Counted from the stretch's first letter, positions 1-7,608 are shown. The stretch: DNA of 25,260 nt from an uncultured Cryptobacterium sp. (GCA_900554685.1 USIG01000012.1:1-25260); one strand, 5' to 3'. The notes: generated from the letters alone by a model not told the origin. Translations and numbers: made by a program.

Positions 1-516
1 GTTCCAAGAGAAAAGCTTGAAAAAATACTCGAGGCGGCTATGTGGGCACCATCGGGTCAGAATCTACAGCCGTGGTATTTCGTGGCTCTTACCAAGGATG
101 AGGATCTTGCTTATCTGATTGCTGAGATGGGTACCACTGCTTTTTCAGAACGCAAAAAACTTGAAGAGCGTTTTAAAAACAACCCGGAAATCGTGGAGGA
201 GACTATGGAATTCCTTACCGCATTAGGGGGATCCCGAACAATTCTTCTCGCGTTTTTGAATAAGCCTCAGTACAGCGATGATATGATGCCAAGCTGCATC
301 GAAAGTGTTGCTGCTGCTATGCAAAACGCTGTTTTGATGGCGCATGCCGAAGGGATTGCTTCTTGCTGGGTTGAGGCTGTCTGCCAAGCGGGAGATGCGT
401 TGCATAAGAAGTTTGCCCCCGATCATGGCAAGCTTGTCGGCGGCATCATCTTGGGATACCCCGCTATGGAACCGCGCGAAATTAAGCGCAAGCCCGGACG
501 CTATGAAATTCGTTAA
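1..516 (+). CDS. Nitroreductase family protein (5' end outside window)
   Basis: This is an FMN-dependent nitroreductase-fold oxidoreductase, expected to reduce nitro compounds, quinones or similar acceptors with NAD(P)H in the cytoplasm. The frame is open from base 1, so the gene starts upstream of the window; 171 codons are visible. The family signature is the run AAMWAPSGQNLQPW near residues 13-26 of the visible part, which matches the substrate/FMN-binding 'APSxxNxQPW' segment. A second recognisable stretch is the SCWVEAV region followed by LVGGIILGYPAMEP, the usual C-terminal 'GYP' segment of the family, and the protein ends with the typical KRKPGRYEIR tail. It converges on nadE with only 9 bp between the two stop codons. 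The substrate cannot be inferred from sequence, and the name is a family-level assignment. Confidence 0.88.
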   Translation, partial: VPREKLEKILEAAMWAPSGQNLQPWYFVALTKDEDLAYLIAEMGTTAFSERKKLEERFKNNPEIVEETMEFLTALGGSRTILLAFLNKPQYSDDMMPSCIESVAAAMQNAVLMAHAEGIASCWVEAVCQAGDALHKKFAPDHGKLVGGIILGYPAMEPREIKRKPGRYEIR

Positions 517-529
517 GAGCTCTTCTTAA
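513..529. repeat. Small inverted repeat spanning two convergent stop codons
   Basis: TTAAGA and TCTTAA flank a 5-base loop, and the repeat includes the stop codons of both the nitroreductase and nadE. It is short and AT-rich, so it is a weak candidate for a shared transcription end. Confidence 0.35.
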
Positions 530-2451
530 AGGGCATCTATTTCTTTGAGCCATGCCTGCGCGCTGGCATCGGATGGCATGCGAAGATCGCCTCGAGGGGA
601 TACTGCAATGCTGCCGACTTTGGGGCCATCGGGCAGGCATGAGCGTTTAAATTGCTGGGCGAAGAATCGACGATAGAAAGTTCGAAGCCATTTTTTAATA
701 GTTTCGGTATCGTAGCGACCTTCAAAAGCTAAGCAGGCGATACGATAAATTTTTGCGGGAGTAAATCCAAAACGAAGCATCTGGTATAAGAAGAAATCAT
801 GGAGCTCATAGGGGCCTACGAGATCTTCTGTTTTTTGGGAGATAACACCATCGGTCGGTGGGAGCAGTTCAGGGCTTACCGGGGTTTCTAGCACGTCGAT
901 CAGGATTCGAGAGAGCTCTTCATCGCCGCAGCCTTGAGCGTATGAGCGCACCAAATGGCGTACAAGCGTTTTGGGAACAGAGGCGTTGACGGCATACATT
1001 GACATGTGATCGCCGTTATAGGTTGCCCATCCCAGAGCAAGTTCTGACAAATCTCCTGTACCAATAACAAGACCATTATGCTGATTTGCAATATCCATGA
1101 GAATTTGCGTACGCTCACGTGCCTGACTATTTTCGTAGGTCACGTCATGGATTGCGGGATCGTGATCAATATCTGCAAAATGCTGCATTACAGCATTTTT
1201 AATAGAGACTTCTTTAAGGGTTGCTCCTAATGATTTAACCAGAGCACATGCGTTAGTGTAAGTGCGATCGGTTGTACCGAAGCCAGGCATGGTGATTGCC
1301 AGTATGTTGGAGCGATCCATTCCTAACCAATCGAAGGCACGTGCGGTAACCAGCAAGGCAAGAGTTGAATCAAGTCCACCAGAAATGCCGACAACTGCTG
1401 TTTGGGCATGGGTATGGGCAAGGCGTTTTTTAAGACCAAGAGCCTGCAGGGAAAGAATTTCTTCGCAGCGATGTGCAAGGAGATTCGGATCTTTTGGTAC
1501 AAAAGGATCTGCATCGAACTGACGGATGAGGGTGGTTTGCTCTTTGTGCAACGCAAACGGAATTCTGCGATAGGAGTTTGCTTGCGTGGCAGGATAGGTG
1601 CTCATGCGACGACGCTCTGCGGCAAGTTTTGAAACATCAACACTGCTTAAAACGGGAGTATTTTCGGCGCTGGTGCCATGAAGCTTTGAGGCTTCTGTAA
1701 GAATCGTTCCGTTTTCAGCGATGATATTGTGTCCACCAAATACTAAATCGGTACTCGATTCACCTTCTCCTGCGGTGGCATAGATATAACACGCTATCAG
1801 ACGGGCGGATTGTCCTGAAACAAGACTCTCGCGATAGGTGCGTTTTCCGACCATTTCATCACTTGCTGATAAATTACATAAGACACTTGCACCTGCAAGG
1901 GCGTGAGAGATGCTAGGGGGATTGGGAACCCATAAGTCCTCGCACAACTCTGCTGCAACAACAAGATCTGGCATGGTGGTACAGCAGAAGAGCAAGTTGG
2001 TTCCAAAGGGAACTTCCCTACCTTTGAAAGATATGGTTCCCATATCAGCTTGACCAGAAGTGAAATGTCGTGCTTCATAGAATTCGTTATAGGCAGGAAG
2101 GTTAACTTTAGGAACGAATCCTAAGAGCTCTCCGGCATGGAATACGGCAGCAACGTTGTAGAGCTTGCCTTGGGCGCGCAATGGCAGACCCACTAAAACA
2201 AGGGCATCAATCTCACGTGTCTTATCAATAAGATCGTCAAGGGCATCTTCTGCGCGGTCGAGTAATTCGGTTTGCCAAAACAGATCACTGCAGGTGTAGG
2301 CGGTAATGCAGAGCTCGGGAAGCACAATTATCTTCGCGCCTGCACGATAGGCCTGATGAATGCACTCTAAAATAGCCTGGGTATTTGCATTGCAATCAGC
2401 AACCGTTATGACAGGTGTTGCAGCGGCTACAGTAACGAATCCGTCTTTCAT
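526..2451 (-). CDS. nadE: Glutamine-dependent NAD+ synthetase
   Basis: This enzyme makes NAD+ from nicotinic acid adenine dinucleotide, ATP and glutamine, the last step of NAD synthesis. The N-terminal half (about residues 1-270) is a nitrilase-fold glutaminase with the catalytic triad visible as E46 (LPELCITAY), K115 (PKVNLP) and C170 (AAELCEDLW). The C-terminal half is an N-type ATP pyrophosphatase with the P-loop SGGLDST at residues 357-363. At 641 residues it has the size of the two-domain family, close to the mycobacterial enzyme. The frame stays open for 51 codons further upstream, but the ATG at 2451 is preferred: AAGGAG lies just before it and the protein family begins there. Its own glutaminase domain means it does not depend on free ammonia. 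It lies 165 bp downstream of lysR on the same strand; no clear terminator separates them. Confidence 0.95.
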   Translation of the reverse strand: MKDGFVTVAAATPVITVADCNANTQAILECIHQAYRAGAKIIVLPELCITAYTCSDLFWQTELLDRAEDALDDLIDKTREIDALVLVGLPLRAQGKLYNVAAVFHAGELLGFVPKVNLPAYNEFYEARHFTSGQADMGTISFKGREVPFGTNLLFCCTTMPDLVVAAELCEDLWVPNPPSISHALAGASVLCNLSASDEMVGKRTYRESLVSGQSARLIACYIYATAGEGESSTDLVFGGHNIIAENGTILTEASKLHGTSAENTPVLSSVDVSKLAAERRRMSTYPATQANSYRRIPFALHKEQTTLIRQFDADPFVPKDPNLLAHRCEEILSLQALGLKKRLAHTHAQTAVVGISGGLDSTLALLVTARAFDWLGMDRSNILAITMPGFGTTDRTYTNACALVKSLGATLKEVSIKNAVMQHFADIDHDPAIHDVTYENSQARERTQILMDIANQHNGLVIGTGDLSELALGWATYNGDHMSMYAVNASVPKTLVRHLVRSYAQGCGDEELSRILIDVLETPVSPELLPPTDGVISQKTEDLVGPYELHDFFLYQMLRFGFTPAKIYRIACLAFEGRYDTETIKKWLRTFYRRFFAQQFKRSCLPDGPKVGSIAVSPRGDLRMPSDASAQAWLKEIDAL

Positions 2452-2616
2452 AGATGCTCCTTGCAGGGTTGTAGGCAAGCCAATTGAGGGATGTTTTCTA
2501 AAGTAGGTAGTAGTAATCCTACCCCTGTTAGGCCTACTTCGCTTAAAAACTAACAGAATTGAAAGTAAGAAAGCACTCGAAGAAAAGAAATTATGCGAGT
2601 ACAAAGGTGCTTTCCT

Positions 2617-3549
2617 CTAGGCTTGAGGTTTGCGGAAGTCGTCTCTTTCATATGGTGGTGCTTCAAATTCCAGCAAGAAATCGATAAAGCTTTGTGCAGC
2701 AGGCATACGCATCGCCTTTTTTTGGTAGGTCAAAGAAATGGGGTAAAACGTATCTGCCCCTTCTGCCTCAAGAGGGATGATGACCATATTGGGGTCAGGG
2801 AGCAAATTTGAGGTCAGCATGGTTAGGGCAACGCTTGATTCATGTACCGCAAGCGCTCCAAGAATTACCTCGTCTTCGTAATTGCGCACAAGCGTCAACT
2901 TTTCAAGGGGAGCATTGGTAGCTTTCAAAAATGCTTCAAGGGTTTCACCCACCATAATTCCTCGACGATAGGTGTTAACGGTGTGTCCTATTAAGTTGTC
3001 CCAGTGGATAGTCTCAAGACAAGCCAAGGGATGATCGCGTCGGACGGCGACGACAAGCTGCTGGTAAAAAAGTGTCTTGCACTCAATATCTGGCTTGTGA
3101 TGAGGCCCTGCGATTACTAAATCATAGATCCCCTGTTCAAGGCGTTGGTTAAGCGGAGCTGTTTCACCTTGCGCCACGTGAAATTCAACAAGCGATCCAT
3201 ATTTATCGGTGTAGGCTTTCATTGCAGCTGGTAGATATCCTGATCGAACGGTGGCAATCGCACCTATTTCAATAGCGCCCGTCAGCATGCCGTGGCGCTG
3301 CTGGAGTTCAGCTACTCCTTGTTCGATCGAGGCAAGTCCCTGGTCAACATAGGTTTGAAAAAGCCTTCCATCGTCGGTGAGATACACATTGCGTCCCTCT
3401 TTGCGAAATAAGCTACAGCCTAATTCGTCTTCAAGTGATGCAATGGAATGAGAGAGAGCAGACTGAGAAATATGCAGCTCTTCGGAAGCGCGTGTATAGT
3501 GTTGAATTTTTGCTAAATGTCGAAAGTACGAAAGCTGGGCAAGGTTCAT
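2617..3549 (-). CDS. LysR-family transcriptional regulator
   Basis: This is a one-component DNA-binding regulator of 310 residues, the standard length for the family. Residues 1-60 form the winged helix-turn-helix (MNLAQLSYFRHLAK, then the recognition helix around SQSALSHSIASLEDELG and LFRKEGR). Residues about 88-300 form the periplasmic-binding-protein-like effector domain. The start is well supported by GGAGG just upstream of the ATG. It is transcribed divergently from the MaoC/VOC/reductase/dehydroquinase cluster at 3883-6263, the classical arrangement in which a LysR protein controls its divergent neighbour and itself. The effector is unknown; a substrate or intermediate of the divergent cluster is the natural guess, which is inference only. 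Confidence 0.92.
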   Translation of the reverse strand: MNLAQLSYFRHLAKIQHYTRASEELHISQSALSHSIASLEDELGCSLFRKEGRNVYLTDDGRLFQTYVDQGLASIEQGVAELQQRHGMLTGAIEIGAIATVRSGYLPAAMKAYTDKYGSLVEFHVAQGETAPLNQRLEQGIYDLVIAGPHHKPDIECKTLFYQQLVVAVRRDHPLACLETIHWDNLIGHTVNTYRRGIMVGETLEAFLKATNAPLEKLTLVRNYEDEVILGALAVHESSVALTMLTSNLLPDPNMVIIPLEAEGADTFYPISLTYQKKAMRMPAAQSFIDFLLEFEAPPYERDDFRKPQA

Positions 3550-3882
3550 GGTTCCTCCTTGGACAACTTCTCATTGTAGGCGAACTATAAAAACTATCCA
3601 TAACAAAACTGTATAAGTTATTTTGTTTGCTTTGATGAATGAATCAGGTGAAAAGGTTGCAAATTTATCATTGCTGACCAGGTGTTATTCAAAAACATTC
3701 AAAGAGGTATTTCATCGAGTACTTTTATGCATAGATTCAGCGGTGTTCGATGAATAATATGCGGGGAATTCTTGTGCCAATCTGGGGTAGGGTAGTAGCT
3801 AAAGGCGGAAGGTATCTATGATCTATCCGCTGGTAAACCAGGTTAATTGCAAAAACAAGGTTTATAAAAGAGAGGACACCCC
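3550..3882. promoter_or_regulatory. Divergent lysR / MaoC-cluster control region
   Basis: This 333-bp non-coding, AT-rich region lies between divergent genes. It contains three clear dyads. AACAAAA and TTTTGTT (3602-3608, 3621-3627) lie near the lysR start. TTCATCGA and TCGATGAA (3711-3718, 3747-3754) are an 8-bp perfect repeat with centres 36 bp apart. CTGGTAAACCAG (3830-3841) is a perfect 12-bp palindrome 41 bp before the MaoC ATG. LysR regulators commonly bind two spaced sites in such intervals, so the 3711-3754 pair is the best operator candidate. I could not fix a convincing -35/-10 pair for either direction. Confidence 0.5.
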
Positions 3883-4314
3883 ATGACGAAGTTACCTTTG
3901 GAAGTTGGCAACAGCTGCACCTTCACAAAAACCATTAGCGAGTCTGACGTTTATCTGTTCGGCGGTATTACCGGTGATTACAGCCAGATGCATTTCAATG
4001 AAGCTTTCATGAAGACCACCAAGTATGGTACGCGTATCGTTCATGGTGTTTTGACCTTTGCGCTGGGAAGCACCGCCTCTACGCTTATTCAGCAAAAGTA
4101 CGAGTCTCCTATTCCAAGTGCATCGTACGGGTATGATCACTTGCGCTTTACGGCACCGGTATATTTTGGCGATACGCTCACGGCTACTTACACGGTTTGT
4201 GAAGTTGACGAAGAAGCTATGAAGACATATGCCGATGTTGTCGTGACCAACCAAGACGGCACCGTGGTGTGCGTAGCGAAGCATATTTTGAAGTTCTTTG
4301 AGGTAGAAGAATAA
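3883..4314 (+). CDS. MaoC-like hydratase/dehydratase (hot-dog fold)
   Basis: This is a single-domain hot-dog-fold protein of 143 residues, resembling (R)-specific enoyl-CoA hydratases (PhaJ/MaoC). The catalytic motif is readable as TGDYSQMHFNEAF, with D32 and H37 at the places of the catalytic Asp/His pair, and the companion segment RIVHGVLTFAL follows at about residues 53-63. Family members add water to trans-2-enoyl-CoA or do the reverse dehydration. GAGAGGAC upstream of the ATG serves as ribosome site. It is the first gene of the cluster downstream of the divergent LysR gene. The neighbours do not include a CoA ligase, CoA transferase or acyl-CoA dehydrogenase, so the true substrate, CoA-linked or not, is open. 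Confidence 0.88.
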   Translation: MTKLPLEVGNSCTFTKTISESDVYLFGGITGDYSQMHFNEAFMKTTKYGTRIVHGVLTFALGSTASTLIQQKYESPIPSASYGYDHLRFTAPVYFGDTLTATYTVCEVDEEAMKTYADVVVTNQDGTVVCVAKHILKFFEVEE

Positions 4315-4359
4315 CTTGCCCATAAAAGCGAAGATCTAAGCGTTAAGGGAGGGGATTAC

Positions 4360-4728
4360 ATGACAAAACCTTATGTTGATCATGTAGCGATTCGCTCGCG
4401 TAATTTCGAGCGTGATCTCAGTTTTTTTCAAAATGTTCTCGGACTTGAAATTACCCTCACTGCTCCCGAGGGACTTGATCATGATGATGTTGCCTCGATG
4501 GAACAAGTATGGGTTGGAGGAATTCAGCTTCAGCGTGATAACTCGTTTGATCCTACCAAGCGTGATGACGGTCAGCTCACCCACATTGGCATCGTTTTAG
4601 ACGAGGTGGATGCTGTGCTGGAAAAGGTCTACGCCGTTGAAGGAGTGGTGCAGGCGGAAGGCAAACCACGAAATTGGTTTGTGCTGCCAGAGGGACCTAT
4701 GATCGAATTGGTGAGCGCTGAAGGATAA
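4360..4728 (+). CDS. VOC superfamily (glyoxalase-fold) protein
   Basis: This is a single VOC domain pair of 122 residues. The first beta strand carries VDHVAIRS (H8) and FERDLSFFQNVLGLE, the usual start of a glyoxalase-like module. The second module starts with LTHIGIVL (H75) and ends with MIELVSAE (E116). With Q56 or Q58 in the IQLQ strand these form a plausible 2-His-1-carboxylate metal site, so it may be a metal-dependent isomerase, epimerase, lyase or dioxygenase. The sequence does not decide between glyoxalase I, methylmalonyl-CoA epimerase-like or other roles. It follows the MaoC gene by 45 bp and precedes the reductase gene by 17 bp, so it is almost certainly co-transcribed. A GGGAGGGG run upstream of the ATG is its ribosome site. 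Confidence 0.85.
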   Translation: MTKPYVDHVAIRSRNFERDLSFFQNVLGLEITLTAPEGLDHDDVASMEQVWVGGIQLQRDNSFDPTKRDDGQLTHIGIVLDEVDAVLEKVYAVEGVVQAEGKPRNWFVLPEGPMIELVSAEG

Positions 4729-4745
4729 AGAAAGAGGAATTCTTT

Positions 4746-5681
4746 ATGAAAGTTTGTGTTTTGGGAACCGGTTCGCTTGGGAGCACTATTGGCGGTGCTT
4801 TAGCGAAAGCGGGCAACGAGGTTCATTTTGTTGGACGTCAGGCTCACATGGATGCCGTTAATAAAGATGGCCTTGTTATGGTGACTCCGACAGGAGAAGA
4901 GGTTGCTCATCCGGTAGGTCATACTACGCCTGATGGTATTGGAGTATGTGATCTGGTTATTGTTCTGTGCAAGGCTTTTGATACGAAAGCAACCATGGAA
5001 GAGGGCAAGGAGCTTGTAGGAGCGGATACCGCTGTAATGTCGCTCCAAAATGGTCTTGGCGCAGAAGATGCCCTCAGCGAGGTTGTAGGCGCTGATCACG
5101 TGATCGGGGGTAAAACCTATATTGGCGGCATGCTGCTAGAACCGGGCCGTGTTCAGGCTACTATTCCAGGAAAAGATACCTATATCGGTGAATTGGATGG
5201 AACGATAAGTGACCGTGTCCAAAAGATAGGAAAAGCTTTCGAGGAAGCGGGCATGCACTGTATTGTTTCAGACAATATCATGGGTGTGATCTGGGATAAG
5301 TTGCTGGTAAATGTCGCTACTGGTGCGGTTTGTGGTATCACCCATCTTCCTTATGGCGATATGTATCAGGAAGAAAAGCTGGTAGATACGGCAGTGGCTG
5401 CTGTTCAAGAAGGAATGGATGTTGCAGCAAAAGCGGGCGTTAAGCTTACCTACAGCAACCCGATGGACGTTTTAGAGCTTGCACGGGCAGGGCTTCCCTA
5501 TGATTTCAAGCCATCCATTCTGCAAAGCTTAGAGAAACATCGTCCTACCGAAGTTGGCGTTATCAATGGTGCAGTGGTTGCTCAAGGAGCTAAGCACGGT
5601 GTTCCAACTCCCGTGAATGAAACGCTGGTAGCGTGCGTTACGGGCATTGAGCGCTATATCCGCGAATATATCAATAAATAG
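4746..5681 (+). CDS. Ketopantoate reductase (PanE/ApbA) family oxidoreductase
   Basis: This is an NADPH-dependent 2-oxoacid reductase fold of 311 residues. The N-terminal Rossmann motif is GTGSLG at residues 7-12. The C-terminal helical domain carries the catalytic Lys in WDKLLVN (K185), and the other PanE signature residues are in place: N102 in LQNGLG and E269 in TEVGVINGA. True PanE reduces ketopantoate to pantoate for CoA synthesis. However, the family has many paralogues acting on other 2-oxo acids, and this copy sits in a LysR-linked cluster with a hydratase, a VOC protein and a dehydroquinase homologue rather than with panB or panC. I therefore call the family and leave the substrate open. 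The ATG follows AGAGG. Confidence 0.85.
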   Translation: MKVCVLGTGSLGSTIGGALAKAGNEVHFVGRQAHMDAVNKDGLVMVTPTGEEVAHPVGHTTPDGIGVCDLVIVLCKAFDTKATMEEGKELVGADTAVMSLQNGLGAEDALSEVVGADHVIGGKTYIGGMLLEPGRVQATIPGKDTYIGELDGTISDRVQKIGKAFEEAGMHCIVSDNIMGVIWDKLLVNVATGAVCGITHLPYGDMYQEEKLVDTAVAAVQEGMDVAAKAGVKLTYSNPMDVLELARAGLPYDFKPSILQSLEKHRPTEVGVINGAVVAQGAKHGVPTPVNETLVACVTGIERYIREYINK

Positions 5682-5748
5682 TAATAGTGCCATAGGGCAT
5701 ATGTATAAAAGCCGTAGGGCGAAGAAGGTACCCTAAGAGTTGGTAGCA

Positions 5749-5777
5749 CGTGCCGAGCGCGAATCGTGCTCGGCACG
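5749..5777 (+). promoter_or_regulatory. Strong intercistronic hairpin before the dehydroquinase-like gene
   Basis: CGTGCCGAGC and GCTCGGCACG form a perfect GC-rich 10-bp stem with a 9-base loop. The hairpin ends three bases before the AAGGAGG ribosome site of the next gene. No T-run follows, so it is not a normal intrinsic terminator. An mRNA-processing or stability element, or a translation-control element, is more likely. Confidence 0.6.
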
Positions 5778-5792
5778 GATAAGGAGGAAGTT

Positions 5793-6263
5793 ATGCGTCG
5801 TCTCGAAATCATCAACGGACCAAACAATAATTTTTACGGCATTCGTAACAAGGGGCAATATGGCAATCAGCTTTATGCTGATCTGATTCAGGAGCTTACT
5901 GAATATGGAGCAACGCTAGGCTTTGAGGTTCATGCGTTTCAGTCAAATGGCGAAGGTGCTTTGATTGATCACTTGCAGGAGCTTTATCTTGAGGCTGATA
6001 AAACTGGAGAGAAGATTCCTGTGGTCTTAAATCCCGGTGCTTTTACCCATTACAGCTATGCACTTATGGATGCTCTTGAATCGGTTCACGAATTAGTTCC
6101 AGCTGTTGAGTGCCACATGTCTAACATCCATAAGCGTGATGAATTCCGTCATAAGTCAGTTACCGCATGCGAATGCCTTGGTCAGATCGCAGGGTTTGGC
6201 AAGAATAGCTATAAGCTGGCCATGCATGAATATGCTCTTCTTATTGAAGCGGGTGAGCTGTAA
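5793..6263 (+). CDS. aroQ: Type II 3-dehydroquinate dehydratase family protein
   Basis: This 156-residue protein matches the small dodecameric type II dehydroquinases, which convert 3-dehydroquinate and 3-dehydroshikimate by anti elimination. The functional residues are retained: N11-N13 region in NGPNNN, lid R18 and catalytic Y23 (GIRNKGQYG), N80 (LNPGAFTH) with H86, E106-H108 (VECHMSN) and R119 (RDEFRHKS). The QSNGEGALID segment also matches. Deviations are GPNNNFYG where the family usually has GPNLNLLG, H86-Y-S instead of HTS, and a slightly longer stretch before VVLNPG. The frame is open from 5766, but the ATG at 5793 follows AAGGAGG and begins at the family start. It closes the LysR-linked cluster, which suggests quinate/shikimate-type catabolism or a related cyclic hydroxyacid rather than the housekeeping aromatic pathway. 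That role is inference. Confidence 0.85.
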   Translation: MRRLEIINGPNNNFYGIRNKGQYGNQLYADLIQELTEYGATLGFEVHAFQSNGEGALIDHLQELYLEADKTGEKIPVVLNPGAFTHYSYALMDALESVHELVPAVECHMSNIHKRDEFRHKSVTACECLGQIAGFGKNSYKLAMHEYALLIEAGEL

Positions 6264-6361
6264 AAAACTACGAGGTAATTAAAAGGCTGAAAGCTTTACG
6301 AGGTGAATTTGGGGTTCACCCTTATGTTTTTCGATTCCTTTGGGACTTGGTCCCCCTCCTC

Positions 6362-6404
6362 ATCGGGTTGTCATTCTTTGCGAGTGGCAACCCGATTTTT
6401 TTTC
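6362..6404 (+). terminator. Intrinsic terminator after the dehydroquinase-like gene
   Basis: ATCGGGTTG (6362-6370) pairs with CAACCCGAT (6388-6396) and is followed by eight T residues. It is preceded by two smaller hairpins, GGTGAA/TTCACC (6302-6320) and GGGAC/GTCCC (6342-6354). It separates the catabolic-looking cluster from argC. Confidence 0.85.
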
Positions 6405-6539
6405 GGTAACATATTTTCGCAAGGCGTAATTTGGAGTACCCTAATAAGACCTGCATTTTGTAGAGTGTTAAGAGATTTTTCACACGTAACGTCAGGTAAA
6501 ACGCATATACGGGATTTTTGAAGAAAGAAGGACGAGGTA
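6405..6539 (+). promoter_or_regulatory. argC upstream region (promoter expected, not resolved)
   Basis: This 135-bp interval between the terminator and the argC start must contain the promoter for the arginine operon. I see no good -35/-10 pair and no convincing ArgR box. The ribosome site is GACGAGGT just before the ATG. Confidence 0.35.
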
Positions 6540-7595
6540 ATGTTAAAAGCGGGTATCGTAGGCGCAGCTGGTTATGCGGGAGCAGAGCTGGTTCGCATCA
6601 TCCTGCGACATCCTGAATTTGAACTGTGCGTAGCAACCTCTAATTCCGATGAAGGAGTAGCTCTTTCTTCTCTTTATCCTGCCTTTACCGGAGTTACCGA
6701 TCTTGTATATACCAGGCATGATAATCCTGAATTATTTTCCTGTGATGTGGTGTTTTTGGCGACACCTCATACCGTTGCTATGAAATCAGCACCAGGACTT
6801 TTAAACGCAGGAGTAAGCGTTATTGATCTTTCTGCTGATTACCGTTTGCGTGATAGAGCAACCTACGAAGCATGGTATAAGGTAGAACACACTTCTCCTG
6901 AGTTATTGGCTTACGCAACCTTTGGCTTACCTGAGTTGAACAGGCAGGCCATAGCAGATGCTGCTCAAAAGCATGCGGGAGGAGAAGCGGTGTTGGTTGC
7001 TTGTGCGGGATGCTATCCAACGGCAACATCACTTGCGGCAGCACCTGTTATTGAGCTTTCTCAGGGTATTGTTGTTGCCGATGCAATTTCTGGCGTATCA
7101 GGCGCTGGGCGCAGCGCGACATCCCGTACCCATTTTGTGTCTGCGAATGAGAATTTGGAAGCCTATGGCGTGACGAGTCATCGTCATACGCCTGAAATAG
7201 AACAGATTTTGAATATTCCTGGTCGCTTGATATTTACGCCTCATCTAGCTCCAGCTTCTCGCGGACTGCTTTCAACGGTAACTATTCAGTTGACTGAAGC
7301 AGCACGTTTGCAGGAAACGCAAGAATCCATTCATCGACGATATGTTTCAGCGTATGCCGATTCTTCCTTTGTTTCGGTGCTTTCTTTAGGGCAGCAACCA
7401 AAAACATCATCAGTTGTGGGAACGAATCGAGCTCATGTTGGAGTTGCGTATAATGCCAATGCTGGTTGTGTTGTGGCAACATGCGCTATCGACAACATCG
7501 TAAAAGGCGCAGCTGGTCAGGCTGTTCAATGCGCAAATCTTATCTGTGGTTTTGACGAGACCACTTCTCTTTCTTGTGTTGCCAACCCCTCTTAG
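6540..7595 (+). CDS. argC: N-acetyl-gamma-glutamyl-phosphate reductase
   Basis: ArgC reduces N-acetylglutamyl-5-phosphate to N-acetylglutamate semialdehyde with NADPH, the third step of arginine synthesis. The 351-residue length is typical. The N-terminus has the Rossmann motif GAAGYAGAELVRI (about residues 8-20), and the active-site cysteine is C158 in ACAGCYPTATS. The dimer/active-site segments SGVSGAGRS and HRHTPEIEQ are also present. It is the first gene of the argCJBDG run; its stop codon overlaps the argJ ribosome site (TTAGGAG), so the two are translated together. Confidence 0.97.
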   Translation: MLKAGIVGAAGYAGAELVRIILRHPEFELCVATSNSDEGVALSSLYPAFTGVTDLVYTRHDNPELFSCDVVFLATPHTVAMKSAPGLLNAGVSVIDLSADYRLRDRATYEAWYKVEHTSPELLAYATFGLPELNRQAIADAAQKHAGGEAVLVACAGCYPTATSLAAAPVIELSQGIVVADAISGVSGAGRSATSRTHFVSANENLEAYGVTSHRHTPEIEQILNIPGRLIFTPHLAPASRGLLSTVTIQLTEAARLQETQESIHRRYVSAYADSSFVSVLSLGQQPKTSSVVGTNRAHVGVAYNANAGCVVATCAIDNIVKGAAGQAVQCANLICGFDETTSLSCVANPS

Positions 7596-7608
7596 GAGTG
7601 AGAATACT

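Noticed and set aside
2452..2604. N-terminal extension of NadE by 51 codons
   Set aside because: The extension has no ribosome site and is not part of the family; AAGGAG precedes the ATG at 2451.
5766..5792. Upstream start for the dehydroquinase-like gene
   Set aside because: It lies within the right arm of the strong hairpin, and AAGGAGG directly supports the ATG at 5793.
6303..6521. 72-codon plus-strand open frame between the dehydroquinase-like gene and argC
   Set aside because: It starts at a GTG without a good ribosome site, runs through the terminator hairpin and T-run, and resembles no family.
6405..6539. ArgR operator upstream of argC
   Set aside because: No pair of half-sites resembling known ARG boxes could be aligned with confidence.
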